A stretch of DNA of 64,000 bases from the NCBI GenBank assembly GCA_045637505.1, contig JAZTZO010000051.1, positions 124,001 to 188,000 on the forward strand, given 5' to 3'. The DNA is from RGIG4079 sp045637505. Lineage in GTDB: Bacteria > Bacteroidota > Bacteroidia > Bacteroidales > Muribaculaceae. Under the pieces are notes generated by a model. That model saw nothing but the letters and a program-made list of their open reading frames with translations, did no database searches and was not told the DNA's origin. Shown piece after piece: positions 16,410 to 25,292 of the stretch (the first letter of the stretch is position 1; the number at the start of each line of letters is the position of its first letter). A program made the translations under genes and the position numbers.

Positions 16410-18380
16410 TTAATAGATATTATAATCAACCGATAAAACCGAGAACTCTGTGCGACGATTTATTTGGTCGGCAATTTCTTGGTCATCCTCGCTCAAAGTA
16501 TTTACAAACTCCTCATTTAGGATTGTTCCTTCTTCAAATTGAGGATAATCATTTGCGATTTTCTTTGTCACAGTTTTAGGGCGAGTTTCGCCATATCCTT
16601 GATATTGTAAACGGTCGGCGCTTATACCCACCTCGGTGAGATAATCAATAACCGATTTAGCACGGCGATGCGACAAGTCGATATTATATTTTTCTTCGCC
16701 CCAGCGGTCGGTGTGCGATGCCATTTCAATCGTAATGTGAGGATTATCGCGAAGAATTTGTGCCAATTCATCAAGAGCCTCTTTTGACTCGGGACGCAAT
16801 GTTGCTTGGTCAAAATCATAGAAGATGTTTTCAACCACATTAGGTTTATTTATTGATGACAAGAAAAAGTCAATACCATATTCGGCATCTTCCTCGGCAT
16901 TATCACTTTCAAATTCTTGCTTTGAGTTAAGATATCCTTTGGCTCCCGCAAGCATCACATACTTCACGCCTCGTTTCAATGGGAACTTAAACGAGCCATC
17001 ATCACGAGCCACTTCTTTTTGATTTGAACCATCATCACCAACAATGCGTATCACAGCATTGGGCACAGGCTCTTCATCTTTATCTAACACCCAACCTGCA
17101 ATAGAGATTTTTAGTTCGGGAAGTTCAAATGAGTAGATATGGTCATAACCTCGGCCATCACCACGATTTGAACTAAAGAATCCACTTTCGCCCATTCCGA
17201 ATGTAATACCAAAATCATCGGCCGATGAATTTACAGGTGTGCCCATATTAATCACCTTCCATCGTCCATCGGGTTGAAGTTCGGCTCTAAATAAGTCAAG
17301 GCCTCCATATCCAGGATGTCCATTAGATGCAAAATACAAAAGGCTATCGGTGCGCACAAATGGGAACATTTCATCGCCTGGAGTATTCAATATGTTACCC
17401 ATATTTTCAAGCGAACCAGCTTTCTCTTTCAAGTTAATACGCCACAAGTCTTTACCTCCTTCGCCACCAGGCATGTCAGAAGTAAAATAAAGAAAAGTTC
17501 CGTCGGGCGATACTGCAGGGTGGCCATAACTTGACACAGTATCGGATGTTACTTCAAATTTCACTGGAGCACTCCACTTGGCATCAGAGCGTTGCGATGT
17601 GTAAATTTCCACACCTGTGCTCGCGTTCAATTCTCTACGAGCCTTTGTGAGATACATTGTGTTGCCATCGGGTGAAAAAGCCACTATACCTTCATCGAGT
17701 TCGGTGTTTAACTCACCTTCTACGGTTTCGGCTCGTTGCCACTCCCCTTTTTCGTTTTTCTTCACCATCCATACATCGCCATTTTTCATGCCAGTGATTT
17801 CACTTTTCTTATCGCCAGTAACTTTTTCGTTAGTGGTGGTAAAATATAGTGCATCACTTGTTTTGTCAAAATACATAGGAGCATAATCGGCTCGACGCGA
17901 ATTAAACATCTTCGCATTTTTTACCACATAGCGAGTAGTCTTTGACTTTTGATTTTCAAGAGCCATTTCACTACCTGCAAGACCATTTTTAGCAACATAT
18001 GAGTTGGGGTCGCGCATCAAATACTGTTTATATGCGGCTATTGCAGCCGAGAATTTACCTTCGGCATGCAACATTTCGGCGAGATGAAGTTGTGCCATCG
18101 AGTCGGCACAGCCATAACGAATAGCATTTTGATATGCAGCAACTGCTCGCGCACTTTGATTGAGTTTTCGATGACATTCAGCCATTTTGAATGCCACCTC
18201 ACCACGCTTCCCACGCTCCTCTTTCTTTGTGAGTTTATTATATACCTTGCGATAAGTTTTTGATGCATCATAATACTCACCTCGAGCCATTTGTTCATCG
18301 GCAACCGACAACTTTGCGCCACGACAACCTGTCAATGCCACAGCCAATATTATTGCTAAAAAATATATTATCCTTTTCAT
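16410..18380 (-). CDS. OmpA-family lipoprotein with TPR, PD40 and carboxypeptidase-regulatory domains (PorE-like)
   Basis: The 656-residue predicted outer-membrane lipoprotein has a lipobox ending at C19 (LAVALTGCRG). Domains in order are: TPR-like repeats (about 25-140), a WD40-like PD40 propeller (about 150-420, with FSPDGNTMYLT, VSPDGTFLYF and similar), a CarboxypepD_reg-like beta sandwich (about 430-510) and an OmpA_C peptidoglycan-binding domain (about 525-640, with FDQATLRPESKEALDEL and SHRRAKSVIDYL). This order is that of PorE, the type IX secretion component thought to anchor the machine to peptidoglycan. The T9SS tail on the amidase at 60887-63385 fits with a working T9SS. Related OmpA proteins of other function share this layout, so orthology is likely but not proven. 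Confidence 0.85.
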   Translation of the reverse strand: MKRIIYFLAIILAVALTGCRGAKLSVADEQMARGEYYDASKTYRKVYNKLTKKEERGKRGEVAFKMAECHRKLNQSARAVAAYQNAIRYGCADSMAQLHLAEMLHAEGKFSAAIAAYKQYLMRDPNSYVAKNGLAGSEMALENQKSKTTRYVVKNAKMFNSRRADYAPMYFDKTSDALYFTTTNEKVTGDKKSEITGMKNGDVWMVKKNEKGEWQRAETVEGELNTELDEGIVAFSPDGNTMYLTKARRELNASTGVEIYTSQRSDAKWSAPVKFEVTSDTVSSYGHPAVSPDGTFLYFTSDMPGGEGGKDLWRINLKEKAGSLENMGNILNTPGDEMFPFVRTDSLLYFASNGHPGYGGLDLFRAELQPDGRWKVINMGTPVNSSADDFGITFGMGESGFFSSNRGDGRGYDHIYSFELPELKISIAGWVLDKDEEPVPNAVIRIVGDDGSNQKEVARDDGSFKFPLKRGVKYVMLAGAKGYLNSKQEFESDNAEEDAEYGIDFFLSSINKPNVVENIFYDFDQATLRPESKEALDELAQILRDNPHITIEMASHTDRWGEEKYNIDLSHRRAKSVIDYLTEVGISADRLQYQGYGETRPKTVTKKIANDYPQFEEGTILNEEFVNTLSEDDQEIADQINRRTEFSVLSVDYNIY

Positions 18381-18453
18381 AAAATCTTTTTATTATAGAG
18401 TGGTCACACCACACCTTAAGATATATAACGTAATATCATTACTCTATATTTTA

Positions 18454-18485
18454 CAAATATAGCGAAAGTTTTAATATTTATTCAA
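18454..18485 (-). promoter_or_regulatory. Promoter for the PorE-like/GSCFA/murF-alr unit
   Basis: On the minus strand, TTG at 18485-18483, a 21-nt spacer and TATATTTG at 18461-18454 fit the consensus. The implied leader before ATG 18380 is about 65 nt. Confidence 0.45.
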
Positions 18486-18524
18486 CGAAATGCCTAAACA
18501 TGATTCATATTACAAAATAATTAT

Positions 18525-18532
18525 TAACTTTG
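18525..18532 (+). promoter_or_regulatory. -7 box for SUMF1 copy B
   Basis: TAACTTTG is a perfect TAnnTTTG match 40 nt before ATG 18573. No clear -33 element is visible. Confidence 0.4.
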
Positions 18533-18572
18533 TAGTTATACATAAATCTAACAACCTTAAATAAATTGAGAT

Positions 18573-19790
18573 ATGGATAATGCTAATGACTTAAAATTTT
18601 ACATCGTCGCAAATAAGGAGAGAAAAGGTCCTTTCTCTATTGACGAACTTATATCAATGAACATAACTTCTAAAACCAAAGTATGGTGTAAGGGTATGGC
18701 TAACTGGGAAAATGCCGAAAGTGTATCTTATTTAAAAGATATTTTCTCTAATGAAAAGACCGCTTCTGTCAAGGCTGTTGCCAACACTGCTCCTCCAATT
18801 GCAGAGCAAACATCAGTGACACAACCCTCTCCTCAACCCGAACAATCAACATTAGAGCCAAAGCCGGCACCGGCACCGGCTCCAGCTACCCAACCTAATA
18901 CACAAGCCACTCCCACAACTAAGGAGCCAATTGCAAAGCCCAAAAAAGGAAGGGGAGGCAACACTTTATTAATCACAGCATCTGCTGTCTTTTTATCTAT
19001 AGTGGTTATTTCTTCAGCTATTGCAATTTTCAGTTCTAATGAAGACGAATCAAACGAGCCTGTTACGCTTGATTATATCACTGAAGAAGAAATCATTCCA
19101 CAAGACCCAATAGGGCGTCTTGAATCTGACATGGTGGCTATTAATGGTGGCACGCTAATGCTTGGCGCTACAAGCGAGCAAGTGGCTTATGCTATGAATC
19201 AAGAGTTCCCGGCCCATGAGGTAACCCTATCAAGTTATCAAATTGGTCGTTATGAAGTTACTCAAGAACAATGGGAAGCAGTGATGGGATATAATCCATC
19301 GCGTAATATAGGGGCAAAAATGCCAGTTGAAAATGTTTCATGGAATGAGTGTCAATCATTCCTTCAAGCACTAAATGCTAAAACAGGCAAAAATTACCGA
19401 CTCCCCACCGAAGCCGAATGGGAATTTGCTGCTCGTGGTGGCAATCAATCTCATTACTACATTTATAGTGGTAGCGATGATGCCGATGCTGTTGCTTGGC
19501 ACAAAGGGAATTCGGGTGGCACCACTCACGATGTAGGAACAAAACTAGCCAATGAACTCGGATTATATGACATGAGTGGAAATGTGTTTGAATGGTGTAA
19601 CGACAAATATGGCCATTATGATTATGGTGCTGTATATAACCCACAAGGCTACGGAACAAGTTCAAAAGTTCGCGTAGGCCATGGTGGTGGATATAATTTA
19701 GGTACAAAATTCTGCCGTGTTTCAAATCGCACTCAAGGCACAACCAATTACAAATCGGAATCTCTTGGATTTCGCATTGCTCACGACTAA
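18573..19790 (+). CDS. GYF_2-transmembrane-SUMF1 protein, copy B
   Basis: The 405-residue paralogue of the 8315-9424 gene has an N-terminal GYF_2 domain (NKERKGPFSIDELISM, then VWCKGMANW). A long Pro/Ala/Thr/Gln linker includes a PAPAPA stretch. A membrane helix follows at about residues 130-152, then an extracytoplasmic SUMF1 domain (about 185-405) with MVAINGGTLMLG, IGRYEVTQEQWEAVMG, YRLPTEAEWEFAARG, GLYDMSGNVFEWC and the terminal SLGFRIAHD. Near the C-terminus only one of the two catalytic cysteine positions of formylglycine-generating enzyme appears to be kept (FCRVSNR), so enzyme activity is doubtful. It lies 15 nt before the tricorn protease start and may be co-transcribed with it. Confidence 0.83.
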   Translation: MDNANDLKFYIVANKERKGPFSIDELISMNITSKTKVWCKGMANWENAESVSYLKDIFSNEKTASVKAVANTAPPIAEQTSVTQPSPQPEQSTLEPKPAPAPAPATQPNTQATPTTKEPIAKPKKGRGGNTLLITASAVFLSIVVISSAIAIFSSNEDESNEPVTLDYITEEEIIPQDPIGRLESDMVAINGGTLMLGATSEQVAYAMNQEFPAHEVTLSSYQIGRYEVTQEQWEAVMGYNPSRNIGAKMPVENVSWNECQSFLQALNAKTGKNYRLPTEAEWEFAARGGNQSHYYIYSGSDDADAVAWHKGNSGGTTHDVGTKLANELGLYDMSGNVFEWCNDKYGHYDYGAVYNPQGYGTSSKVRVGHGGGYNLGTKFCRVSNRTQGTTNYKSESLGFRIAHD

Positions 19791-19805
19791 TAACAATCAC
19801 AACAT

Positions 19806-22800
19806 ATGACAATGAAAAAATTAATCATCTCATTATCACTGGCTGCATGTGCCATAGGTGCATCGGCCGAGACTCCTCTATGGTTGCGTGATGTAAAAAT
19901 CTCGCCCGATGGGAAACAAATTCTTTTTACCTACAAAGGTGACATTTATAAAGTAGCCACAAAAGGTGGCGATGCAATAAGACTTACATCGTTAGAGTCA
20001 TATGAAGCAAACCCTATATGGTCGCCCAATGGAAAAACAATTGCATTTACAAGTGACCGCAATGGTGGACAAGACATTTACACAATGAGTGCCAATGGTG
20101 GGAAAGCCACTCGCATCACTTTTTCTTCAGAGAGCGAAACTCCTGAGGCTTTTTCTCCCGATGGGAAAAATATCATTTTCTCGGCAGCGCTTCAAGACCC
20201 CGCTTCAAGTGCCTTGTTCCCTTCTCGCCGCCTGACCGAACTTTACAGCATACCAGCCGAAGGAGGTCGCGTTAAGATGGTGCTTGCATCTCCTGCTCAA
20301 ATGATTAGTTATGCTACCGATGGCAAGTCGTTTGTGTATCAAGATCAAAAAGGGATGGAAGATGAATGGCGCAAACACCACACTTCATCTATAGCTCGCG
20401 ACATATGGTTGTACAATGCTACAACTGGCAAACACAGCAATCTCACCAATCATGCCGGAGAGGATCGCAACCCAGTAGTAGGTGTTGATGGGAAAACCAT
20501 ATATTTCTTGAGTGAGCGCAATGGTGGATCAATGAATGTGTACTCTTTTCCTATTGATAACCCTAAAAATGTGACATCACTCACTTCATTTAAGCATCAC
20601 CCTGTTCGTTTCATTTCACAAGGCGCCGATGGCACTTTAGCATTTACTTACAATGGTGAAATTTACACCAAACAAGGGTCGCAAAAACCATCAAAAGTTG
20701 CAATCAATATCATAAGTGATGATGAAGCATCAATCAAGAAACTCAATGTTGCTTCAGGTGCATCGTCTGCAACCGTATCGCCCGACGGAAAACAAGTAGC
20801 ATTCATCTATCGTGGTGAATTGTTTGTCACCTCAACCGACTACACTACTACTAAACAAATCACTCACACTCCCGAAGCCGAACGCCAACCTACATGGGCT
20901 GCCGACAATCGCACTATAGCATACATGAGCGAACGCAATGGCAAATGGAATATCTATACAGCAACTATCGAGCGTAAGGAAGATGCCAATTTCCCTAATG
21001 CGACCACTATCATTGAAAAAGAATTGTTTAACGACAATATTGAACGCACTTATCCTCAATATTCGCCCGATGGTAAAGAACTTGCATTCATTCAAGACCG
21101 CAACAAGTTGATGGTAATGGATGTAAAGAGCAAAAAAGTGCGTCAAGTGACCGACGGCTCTACTTATGCTCGTCGCAATGGTGGTTTTTATTACACTTGG
21201 TCGCCCGATGGAAAATGGTTTACACTTGAGGTAGTTGATAATATGCACGACCCATATAGCGATGTGGCTATCGTGAGCGCTAAAGGTGGTAAAATCACAA
21301 ACATCACCCGTAGTGGTTACTTTGATGAATCACCACGATGGGTTATGGACGGTAACGCAATACTTTTCCTCTCGGAACGCTATGGTATGCGTAACCATGC
21401 ATCGTGGGGTTCAATGAGTGATGCAATGTTGGTTTTCCTCAATCAAGATGCCTACGACAAATATCGCCTCAATGAAGAAGACTATGCTCTTCTCAAAGAG
21501 GTAGAAAAAGCTCAAAAGAAAGAGGCCGAAGCAAAGAAAAAAGATGATAAGAAAAAGAAAGATGATAAAAAATCGGAGAAAGCCGACTCTACTAAATCAT
21601 CTAAAGATGTCAATGTTGAACTCGATGGTATTGAAGATCGCATCGTGCGACTTACCCCTAACTCTTCTAATATAGGTGGCGCAATCATTACCAAAGACGG
21701 AGAAAACCTATATTACCTATCGGCAGTAGAAAAAGGTTATGATTTGTGGAAAATCAAACTTCGCAAACCCGAAGCCAAAATTGTGAGCAAATTAAATGCC
21801 GGATACCTCTCTATGGAAATGGATAAATCGGGTAACATATACTTGCTTGGTGGTCGCATGATGAAGAAACTTACGCCTTTAAGCGACAAACTCACCAACA
21901 TCTCATACTCAGCAACAATGAAACTCGACGCTCCTGCCGAACGCGAATATATGTTTGACTTTGTGGCTCGCCAAGAACGCGAAATGTTCTATGTAAAAGA
22001 TATGCATGGTGTTGACTGGAAAATGATGACCGAAAACTATCGTCGTTTCCTTCCTCATATCAACAACAATTATGATTTTGCCGAAATGTTGAGCGAATGG
22101 CTCGGTGAACTCAATGTGTCGCACACAGGTGGTCGCTACGGAGGCAAACCTGCGACCGATGCAACTGCAACACTTGGGTTACTCTATGATTGGAGCCACG
22201 ATAAAGATGGTTTAAAAGTAGCCGAAGTTATTGAGAAAGGTCCATTTGACCGCTCTACTTCAAAAGTAAAAGCTGGTTGCATAATTGAAAAAATTAATGG
22301 AGCCGAAATCAAGGCCAACGAAGACTATACTGTCCTATTTAACGGCATTGCAAAGAAAAAGACTCTTGTATCAATATATAATCCCGAATCGGGCGAACGC
22401 TGGGACGAAGTAGTGTTGCCTATCACATCGGGCGCACAAAACTCATTACTCTATAATCGATGGATTAAACAACGCGCAGCTGATGTTGAGCGTTGGTCAA
22501 ACGGCCGATTGGGTTATGTTCACATTGAATCAATGAGTGATGAAAGTTTCCGTGAAGTTTATGCCGATGTTCTTGGTAAATACAACCACTGTGAAGGTAT
22601 CGTTATTGATACTCGTTGGAATGGTGGTGGTCGCCTTCACGAAGATATCGAGGTATTGTTTAGTGGCAAAAAATACTTCACCCAAGTAGTGCGTGGTGTT
22701 GAAGCATGCGATATGCCAAGCCGCCGCTGGAACAAACCAAGTATTATGGTACAATGCGAAGCCAACTACAGCAACGCTCATGGCACACCTTGGGTATATA

Positions 22801-23063
22801 AGCATCGTGGATTGGGCAAACTCGTAGGTATGCCTGTTCCTGGCACAATGACAAGTGTAAACTGGGTAACATTGCAAGACCCATCGTTGGTGTTTGGTAT
22901 CCCTGTAGTGGGCTATCGCCTACCCGATGGCTCATACCTCGAAAACAGCCAACTTGAGCCCGACATCAAAGTAGCAAACGACCCTGCAACAGTCGTAACC
23001 GGCGAAGACACTCAACTCCGCACAGCAGTTGAAACCCTACTCAAAGATTTGGATAAAAAATAA
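19806..23063 (+). CDS. Tricorn-like S41 family peptidase
   Basis: This 1085-residue secreted or periplasmic serine protease degrades peptides. A signal peptide (MKKLIISLSLAACAIGASA) directs export; the start may be 19806 or the ATG two codons later. Two WD40/TolB-like propellers follow (about 25-330 and 340-720), with repeated SPDGK units. A Lys/Asp-rich insertion lies at about 560-600. A C1-like and PDZ region spans about 740-870, and the S41 core comes last. The catalytic serine is probably S989 in CEANYSNAHGTPW, where the E-x-x-x-S spacing matches tricorn proteases. The gene is closed by the terminator at 23089-23129. Confidence 0.92.
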   Translation: MTMKKLIISLSLAACAIGASAETPLWLRDVKISPDGKQILFTYKGDIYKVATKGGDAIRLTSLESYEANPIWSPNGKTIAFTSDRNGGQDIYTMSANGGKATRITFSSESETPEAFSPDGKNIIFSAALQDPASSALFPSRRLTELYSIPAEGGRVKMVLASPAQMISYATDGKSFVYQDQKGMEDEWRKHHTSSIARDIWLYNATTGKHSNLTNHAGEDRNPVVGVDGKTIYFLSERNGGSMNVYSFPIDNPKNVTSLTSFKHHPVRFISQGADGTLAFTYNGEIYTKQGSQKPSKVAINIISDDEASIKKLNVASGASSATVSPDGKQVAFIYRGELFVTSTDYTTTKQITHTPEAERQPTWAADNRTIAYMSERNGKWNIYTATIERKEDANFPNATTIIEKELFNDNIERTYPQYSPDGKELAFIQDRNKLMVMDVKSKKVRQVTDGSTYARRNGGFYYTWSPDGKWFTLEVVDNMHDPYSDVAIVSAKGGKITNITRSGYFDESPRWVMDGNAILFLSERYGMRNHASWGSMSDAMLVFLNQDAYDKYRLNEEDYALLKEVEKAQKKEAEAKKKDDKKKKDDKKSEKADSTKSSKDVNVELDGIEDRIVRLTPNSSNIGGAIITKDGENLYYLSAVEKGYDLWKIKLRKPEAKIVSKLNAGYLSMEMDKSGNIYLLGGRMMKKLTPLSDKLTNISYSATMKLDAPAEREYMFDFVARQEREMFYVKDMHGVDWKMMTENYRRFLPHINNNYDFAEMLSEWLGELNVSHTGGRYGGKPATDATATLGLLYDWSHDKDGLKVAEVIEKGPFDRSTSKVKAGCIIEKINGAEIKANEDYTVLFNGIAKKKTLVSIYNPESGERWDEVVLPITSGAQNSLLYNRWIKQRAADVERWSNGRLGYVHIESMSDESFREVYADVLGKYNHCEGIVIDTRWNGGGRLHEDIEVLFSGKKYFTQVVRGVEACDMPSRRWNKPSIMVQCEANYSNAHGTPWVYKHRGLGKLVGMPVPGTMTSVNWVTLQDPSLVFGIPVVGYRLPDGSYLENSQLEPDIKVANDPATVVTGEDTQLRTAVETLLKDLDKK

Positions 23064-23088
23064 TTAAACACAACCCCATTAGACATAG

Positions 23089-23129
23089 ACAATGAGATAT
23101 ACTTTGTGTATCTCATTGTTGTTTTTTTT
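23089..23129 (+). terminator. Intrinsic terminator after the tricorn protease
   Basis: Perfect 11-bp arms ACAATGAGATA (23089-23099) and TATCTCATTGT (23109-23119) with a 9-nt loop are followed by T8 at 23122-23129. Confidence 0.9.
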
Positions 23130-23160
23130 ATAAAGATTTTCCTTTTTCAACATTTATTAC

Positions 23161-23168
23161 TAACTTTG
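23161..23168 (+). promoter_or_regulatory. -7 box ahead of the structured leader
   Basis: TAACTTTG is a perfect TAnnTTTG match placed after the tricorn terminator. The expected transcript would begin near 23175, giving a leader of about 284 nt before the SEL1 gene, or a separate small RNA. Confidence 0.45.
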
Positions 23169-23237
23169 TTGTCACTGATAGCAATGTGCAAAGAGTTGCC
23201 ATAATTTGCCATCATCTCATTTGAATTATAACAAAAA

Positions 23238-23412
23238 CGTTATGCTTTTCTTTTAATCGAGAACCTGAGAAATTTTCGAAAAAAATAAAGACGAAGAGAA
23301 TCATAGCGGTTTATGCTATATGCGTGAACTGCTTTTCACTTTTGTTTTTAGGGTATTCTCAGGACCTTCGATTAAAACGTGGCATTGCAGTTCACGTTTT
23401 TATTTTATAACG
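23238..23412 (+). ncRNA. Candidate structured RNA with possible pseudoknot
   Basis: This region holds four sets of complementary arms. An outer stem pairs CGTTAT (23238-23243) with ATAACG (23407-23412). Stem A pairs TTTTAATCGA (23251-23260) with TCGATTAAAA (23368-23377), and continues across a small 3/4-nt internal loop as CCTGAGAA (23264-23271) with TTCTCAGG (23356-23363). Stem B pairs CGTGAACTGC (23323-23332) with GCAGTTCACG (23387-23396). The A-B-A'-B' order makes an H-type pseudoknot possible. A small hairpin ATAGC/GCTAT (23303-23319) lies inside. TTTTTATTTT directly follows stem B, so B could act as a terminator. I recognise no known family. A miniature inverted-repeat element is an alternative reading of the A/A' arms. 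Confidence 0.5.
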
Positions 23413-23416
23413 AACC

Positions 23417-23440
23417 GTCTTTAGAGTACTGCCTAAAGAC
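23417..23440 (+). other. Hairpin just upstream of the SEL1 start
   Basis: Perfect 8-bp arms GTCTTTAG (23417-23424) and CTAAAGAC (23433-23440) with an 8-nt loop end 18 nt before the ATG. No T-run follows, so a role in mRNA stability or translation is more likely than termination. Confidence 0.5.
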
Positions 23441-23458
23441 TCAAAACGAAAAAAAATT

Positions 23459-24784
23459 ATGAGACTAAGAAAACTTCTTCTTCTAATCACAATGCTAATT
23501 AGGCTAACAGCTCCAGCCCAAACTGCACAAGAACTCTGTAACAATGGTCATGAATACTATACTGCCAACAATTACACTGAAGCTGTAAAATGTTTTAAAA
23601 AAGCCATAGAGCTGGGGGATACTATAGCTCAATATAATCTTGGGATATGCTATTACAATGGCAATGGGGTTACGAAAAACTATACAGAAGCAGTGAAATG
23701 GTTTCAAAAAGCCGCAGAACAGGGGTATGCTCCAGCTCAATACCATCTTGCAGCATGCTATTATTTTGGACATGGTGTATCAAAAAGTATCAGCAATGCT
23801 GCAAAATGGCTTCGCAAGGCAGCCGAACAAGGTGATGCTAATGCTCAACACAGTCTCGGTGAACTATACGAAAAAGGAGAAGGCGTCAAAAAGAGCTATA
23901 TAGAAGCTATCAAATGGTATAAAAAAAGTGCAGAACAAGGAAATTCCTATGCACAATATTGTCTTGGTGTTCTATACGAAAAAGGGAAAGGAGTCAAAAA
24001 AAACTATAAAAAAGCCTTTGAATGGTATCTCGAAGCTGCTTTCTATGGAAAGCACCCTGATGCACTATATAATCTTGGCAACTGCTACTATAATGGAAAT
24101 GGTGTAGAAAAAAGTCTTGGTTCAGCTCTATACTGGTATGAACGTGCTGCAGAAGAAGGGCATACTGATGCTCAAATAAAATGTGGAGATTTATATATTG
24201 AGACTGGAAAAAAAGAATCAGACTATAAAAACGCAATAAAATGGTATAGTAAAGCTGCAAACGAAGGCAATGTTAAAGCACAAACATCACTTGCAAAATG
24301 TTATTATGAAGGAGCATTTAGTGTTATTTCTGCAAAATGGGAGTGTAGAATTCTTCCCGACTACAAAAAAGCAGTTTCTTGGTTCAAAAAAGCAGCAGAA
24401 AAAGAAGATTCCGAAGCATTATATTATTTAGGGGAATGTTATATAGAAGAACATGGTGTTAGCAAAGATTTCAAGCAGGCTATGTTTTTTTATACTAAAG
24501 CAGCCGAACAGGGACATACTGAAGCTCAATTTCGTTTAGGAGAAATCTATTTTCGTTCTTTAGATGATTATTCTAAAGCTATATATTGGTACAAAAAGGC
24601 AGCAAATAAAAATCATGGTGACGCACAATATATGTTAGGTAGATGCTATGAAGAAGGGAAAGGAGTCTCTAAAAACAAGAGCATTAGCAAACAATGGTAT
24701 AATAAAGCTCGCAAGAACAACTCTAGTTATTCCATATGGGGAGAATATGGCGAAGCGAATCCAGGATTATATATACTTTTTTGA
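23459..24784 (+). CDS. Secreted SEL1-repeat protein
   Basis: The 441-residue protein has a signal peptide (MRLRKLLLLITMLIRLTAPAQ) followed by about eleven SEL1-type TPR repeats of roughly 36 residues. The repeating pattern is A-x-K-W-Y-x-K-A-A-E-x-G then A-Q-x-x-L-G-x-x-Y-x-x-G-x-G-V. Such alpha-solenoids scaffold protein-protein contacts in the periplasm or outside the cell; the partner is unknown. One repeat (about residues 275-300) carries an insertion with FSVISAKWECRI. The gene is visibly richer in A and T than the tricorn gene and uses different codons, which hints at separate ancestry. It is monocistronic: promoter and structured leader upstream, strong terminator downstream. Confidence 0.88.
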   Translation: MRLRKLLLLITMLIRLTAPAQTAQELCNNGHEYYTANNYTEAVKCFKKAIELGDTIAQYNLGICYYNGNGVTKNYTEAVKWFQKAAEQGYAPAQYHLAACYYFGHGVSKSISNAAKWLRKAAEQGDANAQHSLGELYEKGEGVKKSYIEAIKWYKKSAEQGNSYAQYCLGVLYEKGKGVKKNYKKAFEWYLEAAFYGKHPDALYNLGNCYYNGNGVEKSLGSALYWYERAAEEGHTDAQIKCGDLYIETGKKESDYKNAIKWYSKAANEGNVKAQTSLAKCYYEGAFSVISAKWECRILPDYKKAVSWFKKAAEKEDSEALYYLGECYIEEHGVSKDFKQAMFFYTKAAEQGHTEAQFRLGEIYFRSLDDYSKAIYWYKKAANKNHGDAQYMLGRCYEEGKGVSKNKSISKQWYNKARKNNSSYSIWGEYGEANPGLYILF

Positions 24785-24827
24785 TTTTTATCGTTGAGTT
24801 ATATCTTAGTATTTCTACCTATTAATC

Positions 24828-24864
24828 AAAAACCGCAAGATACAATATCGTTCTTGCGGTTTTT
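24828..24864. terminator. Bidirectional terminator between the SEL1 gene and ssb
   Basis: Arms of 13 bp (24828-24840 and 24852-24864, core ACCGCAAGA/TCTTGCGGT) with an 11-nt loop start with A5 and end with T5, so the hairpin works in both directions between convergent genes. Confidence 0.9.
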
Positions 24865-24905
24865 ATTTTATCAGATTCAGGATATATGTGAATTTCCCAA
24901 TTATA

Positions 24906-25262
24906 TTATCCTTGTGTGGGCTGTGCTTGTTGTGGGCGAGAGAGAATATCAAATTGATCAACTATGATTTCGGTCACATAGTGTTTGATAGTGTTGCGGT
25001 CTTCCCACATGCGTGTGCGAAGTTTTCCCTCAACATAAAGTTTAGTTCCTTTGCGAATATATTTTTCGGCAATCTCGGCCGATTTGTCCCACATTACTAA
25101 ATTGTGCCATTCGGTACGCTCGGGTACTTGTACTCCAGATGCAGTTGTATAGGCACGATCGGTTGTTGCCAATGTCAATGATGCAACTGGGCGACTCTCA
25201 ACATAACGAATTTCGGGATCCTTCCCTACATTTCCTACTAAAATTACTTTGTTTACTGACAT
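24906..25262 (-). CDS. ssb: Single-stranded DNA-binding protein, short form
   Basis: SSB coats single-stranded DNA in replication, repair and recombination. The OB-fold is clear: MSVNKVILVGNVGKDPEIRY, ASLTLATTDRAYT, TEWHNLVMWDKSAEIAEKYI and KGTKLYVEGKLRTR. The total length is only 118 residues. The protein ends SRPQQAQPTQG without the long Gln/Pro linker and without the acidic tip (D-D-x-P-F type) that most bacterial SSBs use to recruit partner proteins. I see no frameshifted acidic tail after the stop. It may be a genuine short SSB with a second full-length copy elsewhere, or a family variant. It lies 30 nt downstream of proC. Confidence 0.9.
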   Translation of the reverse strand: MSVNKVILVGNVGKDPEIRYVESRPVASLTLATTDRAYTTASGVQVPERTEWHNLVMWDKSAEIAEKYIRKGTKLYVEGKLRTRMWEDRNTIKHYVTEIIVDQFDILSRPQQAQPTQG

Positions 25263-25292
25263 GTGTTTTTATTATTTATATTGTTAATAGTA

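Noticed and set aside
23251..23377. Retron-like msr/msd based on the long inverted arms
   Set aside because: No reverse transcriptase gene is nearby; the following gene is a SEL1-repeat protein.
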